Assembly: GCF_009856295.1 (NCBI RefSeq) | Contig: NZ_WMEU01000002.1 | Coordinates: 434,001-498,000, forward strand | DNA length: 64,000 nucleotides | Origin: Pontibacillus yanchengensis | GTDB taxonomy: Bacteria; Bacillota; Bacilli; Bacillales; BH030062 | Reading direction: 5' to 3' | In this document: positions 1 to 9,431 of the stretch, piece by piece | Layout: each line of letters begins with the position of its first letter | Numbering within the stretch: the stretch's first letter is position 1 | The notes under the pieces: generated by a model | Told to the model about the DNA's origin: nothing | Databases searched by the model: none | Seen by the model: only the letters and a program-made list of their open reading frames with translations | Position numbers and translations under genes: made by a program

Positions 1-1603
1 AACAGAGCGAGACATGTATCAAGGAATTGTTAATTATAAAGCGATTGAAGGTCAAGGTGGCTTTACAAATAAAGTGATAGCAGAAGCAGAAGAAAAGCTT
101 CGATTAGGTGGTAACTATGACGTTCATAATTCTGAGTTTCTAACAGGAGCCAACATATCGATATGTTTAACAAATGATTTCATGGAAGCTGTTGAACAGG
201 ATGGTTACTATGATCTTCGCTTTCCTGATGTGGAAAGTTACAACCCTGAGGGAATGAAGGCTTACAATGAGAAATGGCAAGAAGTTGGAGACGTACGTGA
301 ATGGGAAGCAATGGGATATAAAGTGAAAACACACCGTCGCATGAAAGCGAAGGAGCTTTGGAACTTAATTAATATCTGTGCCACTTATTCAGCTGAACCA
401 GGAATTTTCTTTATTGATAACGCAAATGAAAAAACCAATGCTACAAGTTATGGTCAAAAAGTAGTCGCAACGAATCCTTGTGGGGAACAACCATTAGCTC
501 CATACTCTGTATGTAACTTGGCTGCTGTAAATCTTGCTTCCTTCGCCAATAAAGAAACGAAGGAAGTAGACTATGAAAAGTTGAAACAAACGGTTCAAAC
601 AGGCGTACGAATGCAAGATAACGTTATTGATGCAACACCATACTTTCTTGAGGAAAATAAAAAGCAGGCCCTTGGAGAGCGCCGAGTAGGCCTAGGGGTT
701 ATGGGACTTCATGACTTGTTAATTTATACAGAAACTGCGTATGGTTCAAAAGAAGGTAATGAAGTTGTCGATCAAATATTTGAAACGATTGCAACTACAG
801 CGTATAGAACTTCTATAGAGTTGTCTAAAGAGAAGGGCAGTTTTCCATTCCTAGTTGGGAAGACAGAAGAGGAGACGAAACAAATTCGTGAGCAATTTAT
901 TAATACTGGTTACATGAAGGAAATGCCAGAGGATATACGTCAAGGTATTTTAGACCACGGCATTCGTAACTCACACTTATTAACTGTAGCTCCAACAGGA
1001 TCTACTGGCACAATGGTAGGAGTCTCAACTGGCCTTGAGCCATATTTCTCTTTCTCTTACTACAGAAGTGGACGCTTGGGTAAATTTATCGAAGTAAAAG
1101 CAAATATTGTTCAAGAATACTTGGATGAGCACCCTGAACAGAATCCAAATCATTTACCTGAATGGTTCGTTACAGCGATGAGTCTTTCTCCAGAAGCTCA
1201 TGCAGATACACAATGTGTTATTCAGCGCTGGGTGGACAGTTCAATATCCAAAACAGTTAATGCTCCTAAAGGCTATAGCGTTGAACAAGTGGAGCAAGTA
1301 TATCAACGTTTATATCGAGGTGGAGCAAAAGGCGGAACCGTCTATGTCGATGGTAGTCGTGATGCTCAAGTACTCACGCTTAAGGCAGAAGACAATCAAG
1401 TAGAAGAACAACAGGAGCTATTTGAAAACGAGCAACCTAAAGTCGTTCTTATGGATACCGTGCATGAATTGGATAAAACGGACGTAACCATCGGATCAGA
1501 AGTGGGGAATACATGTCCAGTATGTCGAGAAGGGAAAATTCAAGATGTAGGTGGATGCAATACATGTATGAATTGTGGAGCCCAACTAAAATGTGGGTTA
1601 TAA
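1..1603 (+). CDS. nrdJ: Adenosylcobalamin-dependent ribonucleotide reductase, C-terminal part
   Basis: Class II (B12-dependent) ribonucleotide reductase, which makes deoxyribonucleotides in the cytoplasm. The reading frame is open to the left edge (codons from base 2), so the N-terminal part lies outside the window. Visible family motifs are the active-site NPCGEQ near 470-490, the APTGSTG phosphate-binding stretch near 990, and a C-terminal cysteine-rich tail (CPVC, then CNTCMNCG, ending CGL) that carries the redox cysteines and a zinc-ribbon-like fold. B. subtilis uses class Ib NrdEF instead, so this marks a different lineage. A hairpin terminator follows directly. The assignment is secure; which other reductases the genome carries cannot be seen. 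Confidence 0.93.
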   Translation, partial: TERDMYQGIVNYKAIEGQGGFTNKVIAEAEEKLRLGGNYDVHNSEFLTGANISICLTNDFMEAVEQDGYYDLRFPDVESYNPEGMKAYNEKWQEVGDVREWEAMGYKVKTHRRMKAKELWNLINICATYSAEPGIFFIDNANEKTNATSYGQKVVATNPCGEQPLAPYSVCNLAAVNLASFANKETKEVDYEKLKQTVQTGVRMQDNVIDATPYFLEENKKQALGERRVGLGVMGLHDLLIYTETAYGSKEGNEVVDQIFETIATTAYRTSIELSKEKGSFPFLVGKTEEETKQIREQFINTGYMKEMPEDIRQGILDHGIRNSHLLTVAPTGSTGTMVGVSTGLEPYFSFSYYRSGRLGKFIEVKANIVQEYLDEHPEQNPNHLPEWFVTAMSLSPEAHADTQCVIQRWVDSSISKTVNAPKGYSVEQVEQVYQRLYRGGAKGGTVYVDGSRDAQVLTLKAEDNQVEEQQELFENEQPKVVLMDTVHELDKTDVTIGSEVGNTCPVCREGKIQDVGGCNTCMNCGAQLKCGL

Positions 1604-1610
1604 GATAGAT

Positions 1611-1652
1611 AACAAGCTTGGAGAAGTACATCTTCTTCAAGCTTGTTTGTTT
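1611..1652 (+). terminator. Rho-independent terminator of nrdJ
   Basis: ACAAGCTTG and AGAAG arms pair with CTTCT and CAAGCTTGT across a short loop, followed by TTGTTT. It lies 8 bases after the nrdJ stop codon. Confidence 0.8.
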
Positions 1653-1699
1653 AGCGTACTATAAAAATGTTGCTTGTGTATAACAGAATAAGTATAGAG

Positions 1700-1900
1700 G
1701 CCGACGTCCGGCTCCAGCGCCCAGCGACTAGCAAACTTCCTGCACCTCCTTACGTTAAGGAAAAATAGAATCGCTACCGCTATTCGTGTTTCCTTTATCT
1801 CATACGGAATCATGGGAAGTTCGATCAAAATCGGTGCGTCACGCAGCAACATCGAACTGACATACGACACAGTCTATATGTCGCCGGGCGATTGCGTCTT
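1700..1900 (+). repeat. Dispersed intergenic repeat, family A, copy 1
   Basis: This fills most of the nrdJ-splB gap. It shares the start block (CCAGCGCCCAGCGACTAG, CAAACTTCCTGCACCTCC), the middle GTTTCCTTTATCTC block and an end block resembling GGGCGCTTGCGCTT with copies at 3612, 5530 (inverted), 33821 (inverted) and 36792. An internal nested hairpin lies at 1818-1858 (AGTTCGAT paired with ATCGAACT). It has no coding content. The ORF that runs through it into splB is not the real splB start. Confidence 0.8.
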
Positions 1901-1979
1901 TATTTATAGAATACATTCATTACCAGCAGTGTTCATTAGTTGTTGGTTCATACTAAATCCTAAAAGGAGTGATTTAGTA

Positions 1980-3011
1980 ATGAAGCCATTCACACCTAAT
2001 TTGGTGTATATTGAACCAAGAGCTATGGAATACCCTCTTGCACAGGAGCTTTATCAAAAGTTTAAAGATCAAGGGATTGAAATTAGAGAAACGACTTCAC
2101 ATAATCAGGTACGAGGAATACCGGGGGATAACGAACTCCGACAATACGCTAATGCAAAAAACACCTTTGTAATTGGTGTACGGAAAACGTTAAAGTTTGA
2201 TACATCAAAACCATCAGCAGAGTATGCAATCCCACTAGCAACAGGATGCATGGGGCACTGTCATTATTGTTACCTTCAAACAACATTAGGAAAAAAACCT
2301 TATATTCGAACATATGTGAATTTAGATGATATTTTTAATCAGGCACTAGAGTATATTGAAGAACGCGATGAACCCACTCGTTTTGAAGCAGCATGTACTT
2401 CAGATATTGTAGGAATTGATCATCTCACACATTCATTAAAGAAGACAATTGAATTCATGGGTGAGCAAGAGAAAGGTCGATTACGGTTTGTGACAAAGTA
2501 TCATCATGTGGATCACCTTTTAGATGCAAAGCACAATGGACATACTCGCTTTCGATTTAGCATTAATGCAGATTATGTAATTAAAAATTTTGAACCAGGG
2601 ACTTCTTCATTAGATAAACGGTTAGAAGCAGCTAGAAAGGTTGCTGATGCCGGGTATCCGTTAGGGTTTATTGTAGCTCCCATTTATTTATACGGCGATG
2701 ACTGGAAACAAGGATATCATCAGTTGTTTGAAAATCTCTACAACCAGTTAAAAGGAAGTTCGGTAAATGAAGAAGATCTTACCTTTGAATTAATACAACA
2801 TAGATTTACTAAGCCAGCTAAACGAGTCATTCAACAACGCTATCCAAAGTCCAAACTAGAGATGGATGAGGATGAACGGAAATACAAGTGGGGGCGATAT
2901 GGTATTGGGAAATATGTGTATCCGAACGAACAACAAGAGGATATTCAAAATACGATGAAAGCTTTTATGAACGAATTTTTCCCTAAGAGTAAGCTTTCAT
3001 ACTTTACGTAA
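1980..3011 (+). CDS. splB: Spore photoproduct lyase
   Basis: Radical-SAM DNA repair enzyme that reverses the thymine dimer called spore photoproduct during germination. The protein is 343 residues, the usual SplB length. The iron-sulfur motif CMGHCHYC has cysteines at 90, 94 and 97. Cys139 in EAACTSD corresponds to the conserved hydrogen-donor cysteine (about residue 140 in characterised enzymes). The ATG at 1980 is preceded by AAAAGGAGTG at proper spacing. A longer in-frame ORF from 1812 runs back into a repeat and is rejected. There is no splA upstream, so the gene stands alone here. Expression is presumably in the forespore under sigma-G, but I did not identify a promoter. Confidence 0.95.
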   Translation: MKPFTPNLVYIEPRAMEYPLAQELYQKFKDQGIEIRETTSHNQVRGIPGDNELRQYANAKNTFVIGVRKTLKFDTSKPSAEYAIPLATGCMGHCHYCYLQTTLGKKPYIRTYVNLDDIFNQALEYIEERDEPTRFEAACTSDIVGIDHLTHSLKKTIEFMGEQEKGRLRFVTKYHHVDHLLDAKHNGHTRFRFSINADYVIKNFEPGTSSLDKRLEAARKVADAGYPLGFIVAPIYLYGDDWKQGYHQLFENLYNQLKGSSVNEEDLTFELIQHRFTKPAKRVIQQRYPKSKLEMDEDERKYKWGRYGIGKYVYPNEQQEDIQNTMKAFMNEFFPKSKLSYFT

Positions 3012-3091
3012 GAAATCTTGTCAGCATCCCTAATCTAGTGTATCATTTTAACAAGTTAGAATTTAATGGACGGCAGAATTGGAGGATTATC

Positions 3092-3526
3092 ATGCCAACA
3101 CCAAGTATGGAAGATTATATCGAACAAATATACATGCTAATTGAAGATAAAGGATATGCTCGTGTTTCAGACATCGCCGAGAACCTTCAAGTACATCCTT
3201 CATCTGTTACGAAAATGGTACAAAAACTAGATCGAGATCAATACTTAAATTATGAAAAATATAGAGGGCTAATATTAACAGCCAAAGGGAAAAAAATCGG
3301 TAAACGTCTAGTTTATCGTCATGAGTTGTTAGAGCAATTCCTCCAGATTATAGGTGTGAATAGTGAAAATATATACGAAGATGTCGAGGGAATCGAGCAT
3401 CATCTAAGTTGGAATTCCATAGATCGAATTGGTGATTTGGTCCAATTCTTTGAAGGAAACCCAGAATGTATAGAACTGTTACGCAAAGTACAACAACAAA
3501 ATGAAGAACAAACCGAGGAAGAATAA
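3092..3526 (+). CDS. mntR: Manganese-responsive transcriptional regulator MntR
   Basis: DtxR-family repressor of Mn(II) uptake genes, 144 residues, with an N-terminal winged helix and a C-terminal dimerisation domain. All metal ligands known from B. subtilis MntR are at the same positions: Asp8, Glu11, His77, Glu99, Glu102, His103. The start at 3092 follows a GGAGG at 3081; the in-frame extension to 3038 has no ribosome site. As in B. subtilis it is followed by the yqhO-like esterase, but here about 1.1 kb of repeat-rich DNA separates them. Confidence 0.96.
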   Translation: MPTPSMEDYIEQIYMLIEDKGYARVSDIAENLQVHPSSVTKMVQKLDRDQYLNYEKYRGLILTAKGKKIGKRLVYRHELLEQFLQIIGVNSENIYEDVEGIEHHLSWNSIDRIGDLVQFFEGNPECIELLRKVQQQNEEQTEEE

Positions 3527-3554
3527 AAGCAGCTGGTTTACCAGCTGCTTTTTC
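3525..3554 (+). terminator. Terminator of mntR
   Basis: AAAAGCAGCTGG pairs with CCAGCTGCTTTTT around a short TTTA loop, immediately after the mntR stop. Confidence 0.9.
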
Positions 3555-3611
3555 TCGTCTAGGAAATTATAAACAGGTCGAGGCTGTGGATAACTTTACT
3601 ATAGTGATGTG

Positions 3612-3757
3612 GCCACGTCCATATTCAGCGCCCAGCGACTAGCAAACTTCCTGCACCTCCTTACGATAAGAATCGAATCGCTATCGCTCTTCTTGTTTCC
3701 TTTATCTCATACGGAGCAGTCCAGTTTGTACCTCGCTAATCCGGGCGCTTGCGCTTA
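3612..3757 (+). repeat. Dispersed intergenic repeat, family A, copy 2 (short form)
   Basis: Shares the start block (CAGCGCCCAGCGACTAGC, AACTTCCTGCACCTCCTTA), the GTTTCCTTTATCTCATACGG block and the end block CGGGCGCTTGCGCTT with copy 1. It lacks the internal nested hairpin and reads directly into CAGTTTGTACCTCGC. The 65-codon ORF across it is not a gene. Confidence 0.8.
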
Positions 3758-3914
3758 TGTTCTTTGGTTACGTACATTTATTCGAGTGTTTTATTTTAAC
3801 TTATAAAACAAAACAATCACTCTACAATAGACCTGCTGTCTTATTCCATATAAGAGGCAATAATCTGGAAGATTTGAATTCGAGATAAATTTGGTGATCG
3901 CACAGAAAGAGCGT

Positions 3915-4185
3915 GTACCCGTAGATTTAGTTAGAATAAAGGTGGCCGTGGAACGACTCGCGTCCTGCCGGCCCTACACGACGTAGGGTCGTTCGACGTT
4001 GTCACACGATGTGATGATCTTAGTCGAACCTTCCCTAATCATTCTACCTTCTGGGAAAAACACCCTCAGGGGATCTTGCCTATCTCTTTCTCCGGCGCGA
4101 GTCTCCTTGTTCCACGGCCACCTTTGCTAGTATTGGGAGGCACGGAAACATTGCGAAGTTAGAGAGGTTGAGGTATTTGACATTT
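3915..4185 (-). repeat. Dispersed intergenic repeat, family B, copy 1 (MITE-like)
   Basis: Bounded inside by a perfect 17-bp inverted repeat: AAAGGTGGCCGTGGAAC at 3938-3954 and its complement at 4109-4125. The outer flanks (TAGATTTAGTTAGAATAAA on the left, GGAAACATTGCGAAGTTAGAG on the right) recur inverted around the copy at 18040-18185. The centre holds the nested hairpin at 3992-4028. No ORF is present. Confidence 0.75.
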
Positions 4186-4209
4186 AGTTCGCTGTTTAAA
4201 AAATAAAGT

Positions 4210-4545
4210 TTTATTTGTCCGTAAGATCTACCCAAAGAGGGTTTTTACTAAAAATAAGAGCTTATATGTCCTTTCGGGAGACATACAACATTTGGCCACG
4301 GGTCCATAGCCATTACTCGGCTTGGGGTGAAGGGGAACTGCGAGACTCCCGCGGGAGAAAGAGGTTGTGGTGAGACCCCGGAGGGAGCAAAGCGAGTGAG
4401 AAGGCTCACCAGCTCACCCGCAGGAAAGCGGGTTGCTTCACCGTAACCCCCTTCCACGTTTCAAGTATCGGACCACTCACCTTTTGAATATATCTCGAAC
4501 TAAAGTCTTCAAGATAATGGGGCTATTGGGAATACTGAATAATTC
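4210..4545. repeat. Composite repeat block upstream of yqhO
   Basis: GC-richer intergenic DNA made of repeat modules. A TTATATGTCC unit near 4262 belongs to the short C family. The run GAACTGCGAGACTCCCGCGG with GAGAAAGAGGTTG (about 4334-4368) reappears inverted at about 53375-53410. The right end (ATCTCGAACTAAAGTCTTCA, about 4493) matches 53825-53850. The 69-codon minus-strand ORF here has no ribosome site and is treated as non-coding. Confidence 0.6.
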
Positions 4546-4633
4546 ATCTCAAAAATAAGAAAGTTCTAATTATCCGCACAAATGACTATAGATAATGATA
4601 AATATGTAATAGTTGCGGGGAGAGTGGCTTGTA

Positions 4634-5524
4634 ATGAGGATTGATGGCGTATTCTCTGGTGGTGGTGTGAAAGCTATTGCATTTATTGGAGCTATAAAAG
4701 TCGTGGAAGAGAAGGGATATACATTTGAACGAGTTGCTGGAACATCAGCTGGTGCTATTATTTCAGCTTTTATTGCTGCTGGTTATACAAGTGAAGAAAT
4801 TGGAGCATTATTTGAAGAATTGCAACTAGAGAGTTTTTTGGATCCTCCGATGATGGGAGATTGGTTTCCGTTTTCAAAATGGTTGTCCCTTTACTTTCGG
4901 CTGGGAATTTACAAAGGAAAAAAATTAGAAGAGTGGATATACGAGCAACTAGCCAAAAAAGGAATTTATACATTTGGTGATCTAGAAGAAGATGCACTAA
5001 AGGTAATCGCATCAGATTTAAGTTTAGGTAGAATGGTAGTTATTCCTGATGATTTAGAGCGGTTATATGGCATTTCTCCTGAGCATTTTTCAGTTGCTAA
5101 AGCTGTACGAATGAGTGCAGGGCTGCCTTACTTTTTCATACCAGATCGAATACAAGGAAAAAGTCCAATCAAAAGTGTGATAGTAGATGGTGGGTTATTA
5201 AGCAATTTCCCAATTTGGGTTTTGGCATTACCAGATGAGAGAAGAATTCGACCTATTTTAGGGATGAAGCTAAGTACATCAGTAGAATATGTGCCCCCGA
5301 AGAAATTAAACAATGCCATAGAGATGTTTCAAGCATTGTTCAGCACAATGAAGAAAGCACATGATGCGAGATATATATCGAAAGCAGAAGCCGTTGACAT
5401 TATTTTTATTCCGGTTGAGGATGTAGATACAACAGACTTTAATTTATCAGAAGAACAAAAAAGGAATCTAATATCATTAGGGGAAAAACAAGCGGATGCA
5501 TTTCTCCGAAAATGGACTAAATAA
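4634..5524 (+). CDS. yqhO: Patatin-like phospholipase/esterase (YqhO-like)
   Basis: Predicted serine lipid acyl hydrolase of the RssA/patatin family, 296 residues. The oxyanion-hole glycines (SGGGVKA), nucleophile Ser38 in GTSAG and Asp185 in the DGG motif form the Ser-Asp dyad. The ATG at 4634 is preceded by GGGGAG; a TTG at 4613 is possible but sits within the ribosome-site region. Position next to mntR and opposite yqhP matches B. subtilis yqhO. It is probably cytoplasmic, as no signal peptide is visible. The substrate is unknown. Confidence 0.88.
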   Translation: MRIDGVFSGGGVKAIAFIGAIKVVEEKGYTFERVAGTSAGAIISAFIAAGYTSEEIGALFEELQLESFLDPPMMGDWFPFSKWLSLYFRLGIYKGKKLEEWIYEQLAKKGIYTFGDLEEDALKVIASDLSLGRMVVIPDDLERLYGISPEHFSVAKAVRMSAGLPYFFIPDRIQGKSPIKSVIVDGGLLSNFPIWVLALPDERRIRPILGMKLSTSVEYVPPKKLNNAIEMFQALFSTMKKAHDARYISKAEAVDIIFIPVEDVDTTDFNLSEEQKRNLISLGEKQADAFLRKWTK

Positions 5525-5529
5525 AAAGT

Positions 5530-5635
5530 GGGACCGTGTAGCGACGTACAAACTGTATGGCGCCTAGAAAACAGCAATCCAATATTGATTTATCGGGAGG
5601 GGAAGGACAGGAAGCTTGCTAGTCGCTAGGTCCAA
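5530..5635 (-). repeat. Dispersed intergenic repeat, family A, copy 3 (truncated, inverted)
   Basis: Read on the minus strand it has CCTAGCGACTAGCAAGCTTC and ends in CAGTTTGTACGTCGCTAC, the two ends of the A family. The middle is degenerate. Confidence 0.65.
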
Positions 5636-5682
5636 CTTTAATAACTTATAACGGCATACACAAACATTTTTCCTACAATGCA

Positions 5683-5727
5683 AAAAAGATCGAGCACTCT
5701 TTATAGAGATGCTCGATCTTTCTTTTT
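5683..5727. terminator. Bidirectional terminator between yqhO and yqhP
   Basis: AAAAAGATCGAGCA pairs with TGCTCGATCTTTCTTTTT. A-rich on the left and T-rich on the right, so it can serve both convergent genes. Confidence 0.85.
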
Positions 5728-6105
5728 ATTCTTGCTACCTTCAATAACTCGAAGCTGTGGTCCGTCTTTTCTTGATTTTGAGGGCTTAGATTTAGGTGCT
5801 ACTTTATTTTTTATGGTAGAAGGTTTCATTTTACTTGCAATGCTAGAGCTAGAAGAGTTCGTGTTACCATATTTTTGTTTAGATTGACGAACGGCTTTGC
5901 GGTAACGTTTCATTTCATTCGATTGTCCACCATTACGTCTGGAAAAGATGAAATATACTATACCTATCACTAGCGCTGCAACACCTGCAGTCATAATTAT
6001 TTGAGTTAGAAAGCTTTGGGTATCTGTGATCAACTTAAAGCCCATACCGATTATAGCCAGCGTAATAATGGCATAAGTAAGAGGTTTCGCAATATTTCGA
6101 AACAA
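5701..6105 (-). CDS. yqhP: YqhP-like membrane protein (SA1362 family)
   Basis: Small membrane protein of 134 residues with two N-terminal hydrophobic segments (about residues 8-27 and 34-55) and a long basic, serine/lysine-rich cytoplasmic tail. It starts at a TTG (6105) behind GGGAGG. Function is unknown; the name rests on position and architecture matching B. subtilis YqhP. It lies 32 bases downstream of yqhQ on the same strand, so the two are probably cotranscribed. Confidence 0.75.
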   Translation of the reverse strand: MFRNIAKPLTYAIITLAIIGMGFKLITDTQSFLTQIIMTAGVAALVIGIVYFIFSRRNGGQSNEMKRYRKAVRQSKQKYGNTNSSSSSIASKMKPSTIKNKVAPKSKPSKSRKDGPQLRVIEGSKNKKKDRASL

Positions 6106-6137
6106 TAGGTTTTCCTCCCTTCAGCAATCCATTCAGA

Positions 6138-7097
6138 TTATGAAATGACCTTACTACCTTGTATACCACTTTTTGAAGCGTTTTTATCATTTTCTAAAAC
6201 TTTTTTAAAAGAGTGAATCGCAACTTCCACTTGCTCATCTTTAGGTTCTTTGGTAGTAAGTAATTGAAGCCAAAGCCCAGGATAACCAAGCACGCGTAAA
6301 AATGGAATGTTGCGAACTTTATTGGTAAGTTGGAGCACTTCAAACGATATGCCAATAACAAAAGGTAATAGTAAAATACGATTTACCATTCTCCACCAAA
6401 GTGGTTCTGTTTCAATAAATGGCAATAAATAAACAAGAATACCAACAAAAACGGTGAATAATATAAAACTCGAACCACAACGATAATGTAATCTTGAATT
6501 CTTTTGTATGTCTTCTACCGTAAGCTTATCGCCATTTTCATACGCATTAATCACTTTGTGTTCAGCACCATGGTATTGAAACACTCGTTTAATTAATGGC
6601 GTTAGCGAGATAAGGTAGATATATACAAGAAGGAAAATAAACTTAATGAAACCTTCTAAAAGAACCTGGCCAGTTTCTCCTGGAACAATTCCTCGAAAGA
6701 ATTCTGCAATCAATGCTGGGGTTAAGGTGAATATTAACTTCCCAAATATAAAAGATAATACGCCTACTGCACCTACACCAATAATCATTGCTAGTTTTGA
6801 TGTTTCTTCTTCTTTTTGAATTGATTCATCGTCTTCGGGGTCTACATCATATCGTTCTGTCGAAAAGTTTAAGTGCTTTGTACCATTAGCACTTGCTTGA
6901 ACTAGAGCGACTAACCCTCGTATAAATGGTATTTTCTTTAATCGTTTAGATAGTTTAGAGTCTTTCCGTTCTGTTTCAAAATATTCAATGGAGTTATCAT
7001 TTCGTCGAATTGCTGTGACATAACCAGATTTACCTGCAAACATGACACCTTCAACAACAGCCTGACCTCCGTATGCTGGTTGGTTTTGTTCACTCAT
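6138..7097 (-). CDS. yqhQ: YqhQ, DUF1385 integral membrane protein
   Basis: Conserved membrane protein of unknown function, 319 residues. The N-terminal GGQAVVEGVM motif is typical of DUF1385. Then come hydrophobic segments near residues 105-130, 150-170, 210-230 and 238-258, with a conserved QYHGAEHKVINAYE block between them whose histidines and glutamates could bind metal. It is divergent from yqhR as in B. subtilis. The family is certain; the role is not known. Confidence 0.88.
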   Translation of the reverse strand: MSEQNQPAYGGQAVVEGVMFAGKSGYVTAIRRNDNSIEYFETERKDSKLSKRLKKIPFIRGLVALVQASANGTKHLNFSTERYDVDPEDDESIQKEEETSKLAMIIGVGAVGVLSFIFGKLIFTLTPALIAEFFRGIVPGETGQVLLEGFIKFIFLLVYIYLISLTPLIKRVFQYHGAEHKVINAYENGDKLTVEDIQKNSRLHYRCGSSFILFTVFVGILVYLLPFIETEPLWWRMVNRILLLPFVIGISFEVLQLTNKVRNIPFLRVLGYPGLWLQLLTTKEPKDEQVEVAIHSFKKVLENDKNASKSGIQGSKVIS

Positions 7098-7227
7098 ATA
7101 TCCACCATCCCTAGATGTTTCGTCGTTTCTTCTATTTTACTAGAAAATGGAGCTCACCTCTAGTCCTCTCCGCAAAAAGCATGGATTTTATATTTTTGGG
7201 TCATCCTAGGTTATGGAGGTGTATGAA

Positions 7228-7740
7228 GTGGAACAAGAGCAAAAACAAGTTCAAAATGAGGAATTAGAACAAAATAAAACCGAAAAACCTGTATCATCTT
7301 TGTCGAAAGCATTAATTACTGGATTTGTTGGAGGGCTTCTATGGAGTTTTGTTGGAGTCGTAACGTATTTCTTTAATTTCAGTTCGGTATCTGCTGCTTC
7401 TTTTATTATACGTTCATGGATTCAAACAGATTGGACTGGTAGTTGGATTGGTGAATTTCTAGGTATGGTTGCAATTGGACTACTATCATTAGGAGTAGCG
7501 GTGATCTATTATGGACTTTTACGTAAAACACATGGGTTATTTCCCCCTATCCTTTTTGGTGTAGCACTTTGGTTCATCGTCATGTACTTATTTAATCCTA
7601 TATTTGCAACTGTACCTACAGTATATGAAATGGATAGCAACACCATTGTAACTACCCTATGTATTTATATTTTATATGGAACTTTTATCGGGTATTCCAT
7701 TTCTTATGATTATGAGCAGTTTGAACATGGTGCTAGCTAA
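7228..7740 (+). CDS. yqhR: YqhR family membrane protein
   Basis: Conserved Bacillaceae membrane protein of 170 residues with a charged, glutamine/glutamate-rich N-terminus and about four transmembrane segments. The chosen start is GTG 7228, seven bases after GGAGGT. An ATG at 7213 overlaps that ribosome site and is less likely. Synteny with yqhQ, aroQ and yqhT supports the name. Function unknown. Confidence 0.75.
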   Translation: MEQEQKQVQNEELEQNKTEKPVSSLSKALITGFVGGLLWSFVGVVTYFFNFSSVSAASFIIRSWIQTDWTGSWIGEFLGMVAIGLLSLGVAVIYYGLLRKTHGLFPPILFGVALWFIVMYLFNPIFATVPTVYEMDSNTIVTTLCIYILYGTFIGYSISYDYEQFEHGAS

Positions 7741-7823
7741 ATCATTATCACATTAATGCTGATTGTGTTATCCTTAAAAAGTGTCGGAAAAATTTCCCCA
7801 AAATCCATACAGGGAGAGGAATT

Positions 7824-8285
7824 ATGAAAGAATTGTTATTGTTAAATGGCCCCAACTTGAACCTTTTAGGTGAAAGGGAGCCTGGAGTTTATGGTTCAGT
7901 AACCCTTCAAGATATTGAACGTCAGGTTCAAGATGTTTGTAAACACGAGGGATGGCAAGTAAAATCCTTTCAATCAAATCATGAGGGAGAATTAGTAGAT
8001 GCCATTCACGAAGCGAGACATTCTTCAAAAGGTATTATTTTTAATCCAGGTGCATACACCCACACGAGTGTTGCCTTAAGAGATGCTATTTCGGGTGTGA
8101 ATGTGCCTATGATTGAAGTTCATATCTCTAATGTACATAAAAGAGAATCGTTTCGTCATACATCCCTTTTATCGCCAGTAGCATGGGGACAGATTGTAGG
8201 CTTGGGTCCACTAGGATATCAATTAGCCGCCAAGGCATTTATTGACCATTTTAAGGAGGACGCAGATGATGGAGAAGTTAAGTAA
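7824..8285 (+). CDS. aroQ: Type II 3-dehydroquinate dehydratase
   Basis: Shikimate-pathway enzyme converting 3-dehydroquinate to 3-dehydroshikimate, 153 residues, with the family's dodecamer-type flavodoxin-like fold. The start GPNLNLLG and catalytic Tyr23 in EPGVYG are visible, along with FQSNHEGELVD, NPGAYTHTS and EVHISNVHKRE, which carry the catalytic Asn and His. The ribosome site GGGAGAGG precedes the ATG. It overlaps the next gene by 20 bases, indicating coupled translation. Confidence 0.96.
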   Translation: MKELLLLNGPNLNLLGEREPGVYGSVTLQDIERQVQDVCKHEGWQVKSFQSNHEGELVDAIHEARHSSKGIIFNPGAYTHTSVALRDAISGVNVPMIEVHISNVHKRESFRHTSLLSPVAWGQIVGLGPLGYQLAAKAFIDHFKEDADDGEVK

Positions 8286-9330
8286 AGTAAGGAAGAGATT
8301 AGGCGAAGAGAATGTAGATGGTATTCTTATTACAAATGATAAAAATCGTCGTTATATGACTGGATTTACAGGTACAGCTGGGGTCTTATTAATTACACTA
8401 GAGAGCGCCCTTTTTATTACTGATTTTCGCTATGTAGAGCAAGCTCAAAAAGAAGCGATAGGGTTTGAAGTGATTAAGCATACCACCCCAATCCAAGAAG
8501 AGATATCAGCGCAGGTTGAAAGGTTAGGAATTAAGAGACTTGGGTTTGAAAAACAACATATGACTTATGGTATATATGAAGACTATCACAAGGTCATAAA
8601 TGCAGAATTGGTACCTACATCTGGTATTGTTGAAAAATTACGCTTGATTAAGAATGAAGATGAGATTAAGATATTAAAGGAAGCAGCTGAAATAGCTGAT
8701 GCAGCCTATGAACATATTCTTACGTACATAAAACCTGGTGTGAAGGAAATAGATGTATCAAATGAACTAGAATTCTTTATGAGGAAGAAGGGTGCAACCT
8801 CTTCATCATTTGATATTATAGTTGCTTCGGGCTATCGATCAGCCTTGCCACATGGCGTAGCATCTGATAAAGTCATTCAATCAGGGGAGCTTGTCACGCT
8901 CGATTTTGGTGCTCTTTATAAAGGCTACTGTTCTGATATTACCCGTACAGTTGCTGTGGGTGAGATTAGTAATGAATTAAAAGAAATATACGACACTGTT
9001 TTACAGGCTCAATTACGTGGAATGGATGGATTGAAAGCTGGTATTACTGCAAAAGATGCAGATGATCTTACGCGAGATTATATTAAAGAAAAAGGGTATG
9101 GTGACTATTTTGGTCACTCCACAGGTCATGGCATCGGGTTAGATGTTCATGAAGGACCTGGTCTCTCATTTAGATCAAAAGAAACATTACTACCGGGAAT
9201 GGTTGTTACAGTTGAGCCTGGTATCTATGTTCCAAATGTTGGAGGTTGTCGAATAGAAGATGACACAGTTGTTACAGAAAACGGTAATGAACGCCTATCC
9301 ACTTCTACCAAAGAGCTTATTTATCTATAA
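8266..9330 (+). CDS. yqhT: Xaa-Pro aminopeptidase, M24B family
   Basis: Cytosolic metallopeptidase that removes an N-terminal residue preceding proline, 354 residues. It has a creatinase-like N-terminal domain (about 1-130) and a pita-bread catalytic domain (135-354). Metal-ligand motifs are visible: LDFGALYKGYCSDITRT, FGHSTGHGIGLDVHE, VEPGIYVPNVGGCRIEDD. The ATG at 8266 follows TAAGGAGG inside the aroQ end; the upstream TTG at 8242 is rejected. It sits before efp as in B. subtilis and may help recycle proline-containing peptides. Confidence 0.93.
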   Translation: MMEKLSKVRKRLGEENVDGILITNDKNRRYMTGFTGTAGVLLITLESALFITDFRYVEQAQKEAIGFEVIKHTTPIQEEISAQVERLGIKRLGFEKQHMTYGIYEDYHKVINAELVPTSGIVEKLRLIKNEDEIKILKEAAEIADAAYEHILTYIKPGVKEIDVSNELEFFMRKKGATSSSFDIIVASGYRSALPHGVASDKVIQSGELVTLDFGALYKGYCSDITRTVAVGEISNELKEIYDTVLQAQLRGMDGLKAGITAKDADDLTRDYIKEKGYGDYFGHSTGHGIGLDVHEGPGLSFRSKETLLPGMVVTVEPGIYVPNVGGCRIEDDTVVTENGNERLSTSTKELIYL

Positions 9331-9431
9331 AATTTTCTCAAAAAGAATAGTGATATCGTAATGATTACCGAAAAAACTTCATCCATCCGTTAAAGATGGA
9401 AAGAACTGAACTTGCTTAAGGAGGATATCGA

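Noticed and set aside
1812..1979. In-frame N-terminal extension of splB
   Set aside because: It runs through repeat A, lacks a ribosome site, and SplB proteins begin near the ATG at 1980, which has AAAAGGAG.
3609..3806. 65-codon ORF after mntR
   Set aside because: It is entirely inside repeat A copy 2, with no ribosome site or protein-like composition.
4248..4457. 69-codon minus-strand ORF in the GC-rich block
   Set aside because: Overlaps a dispersed repeat; composition is that of the repeat, and no start signal is visible.
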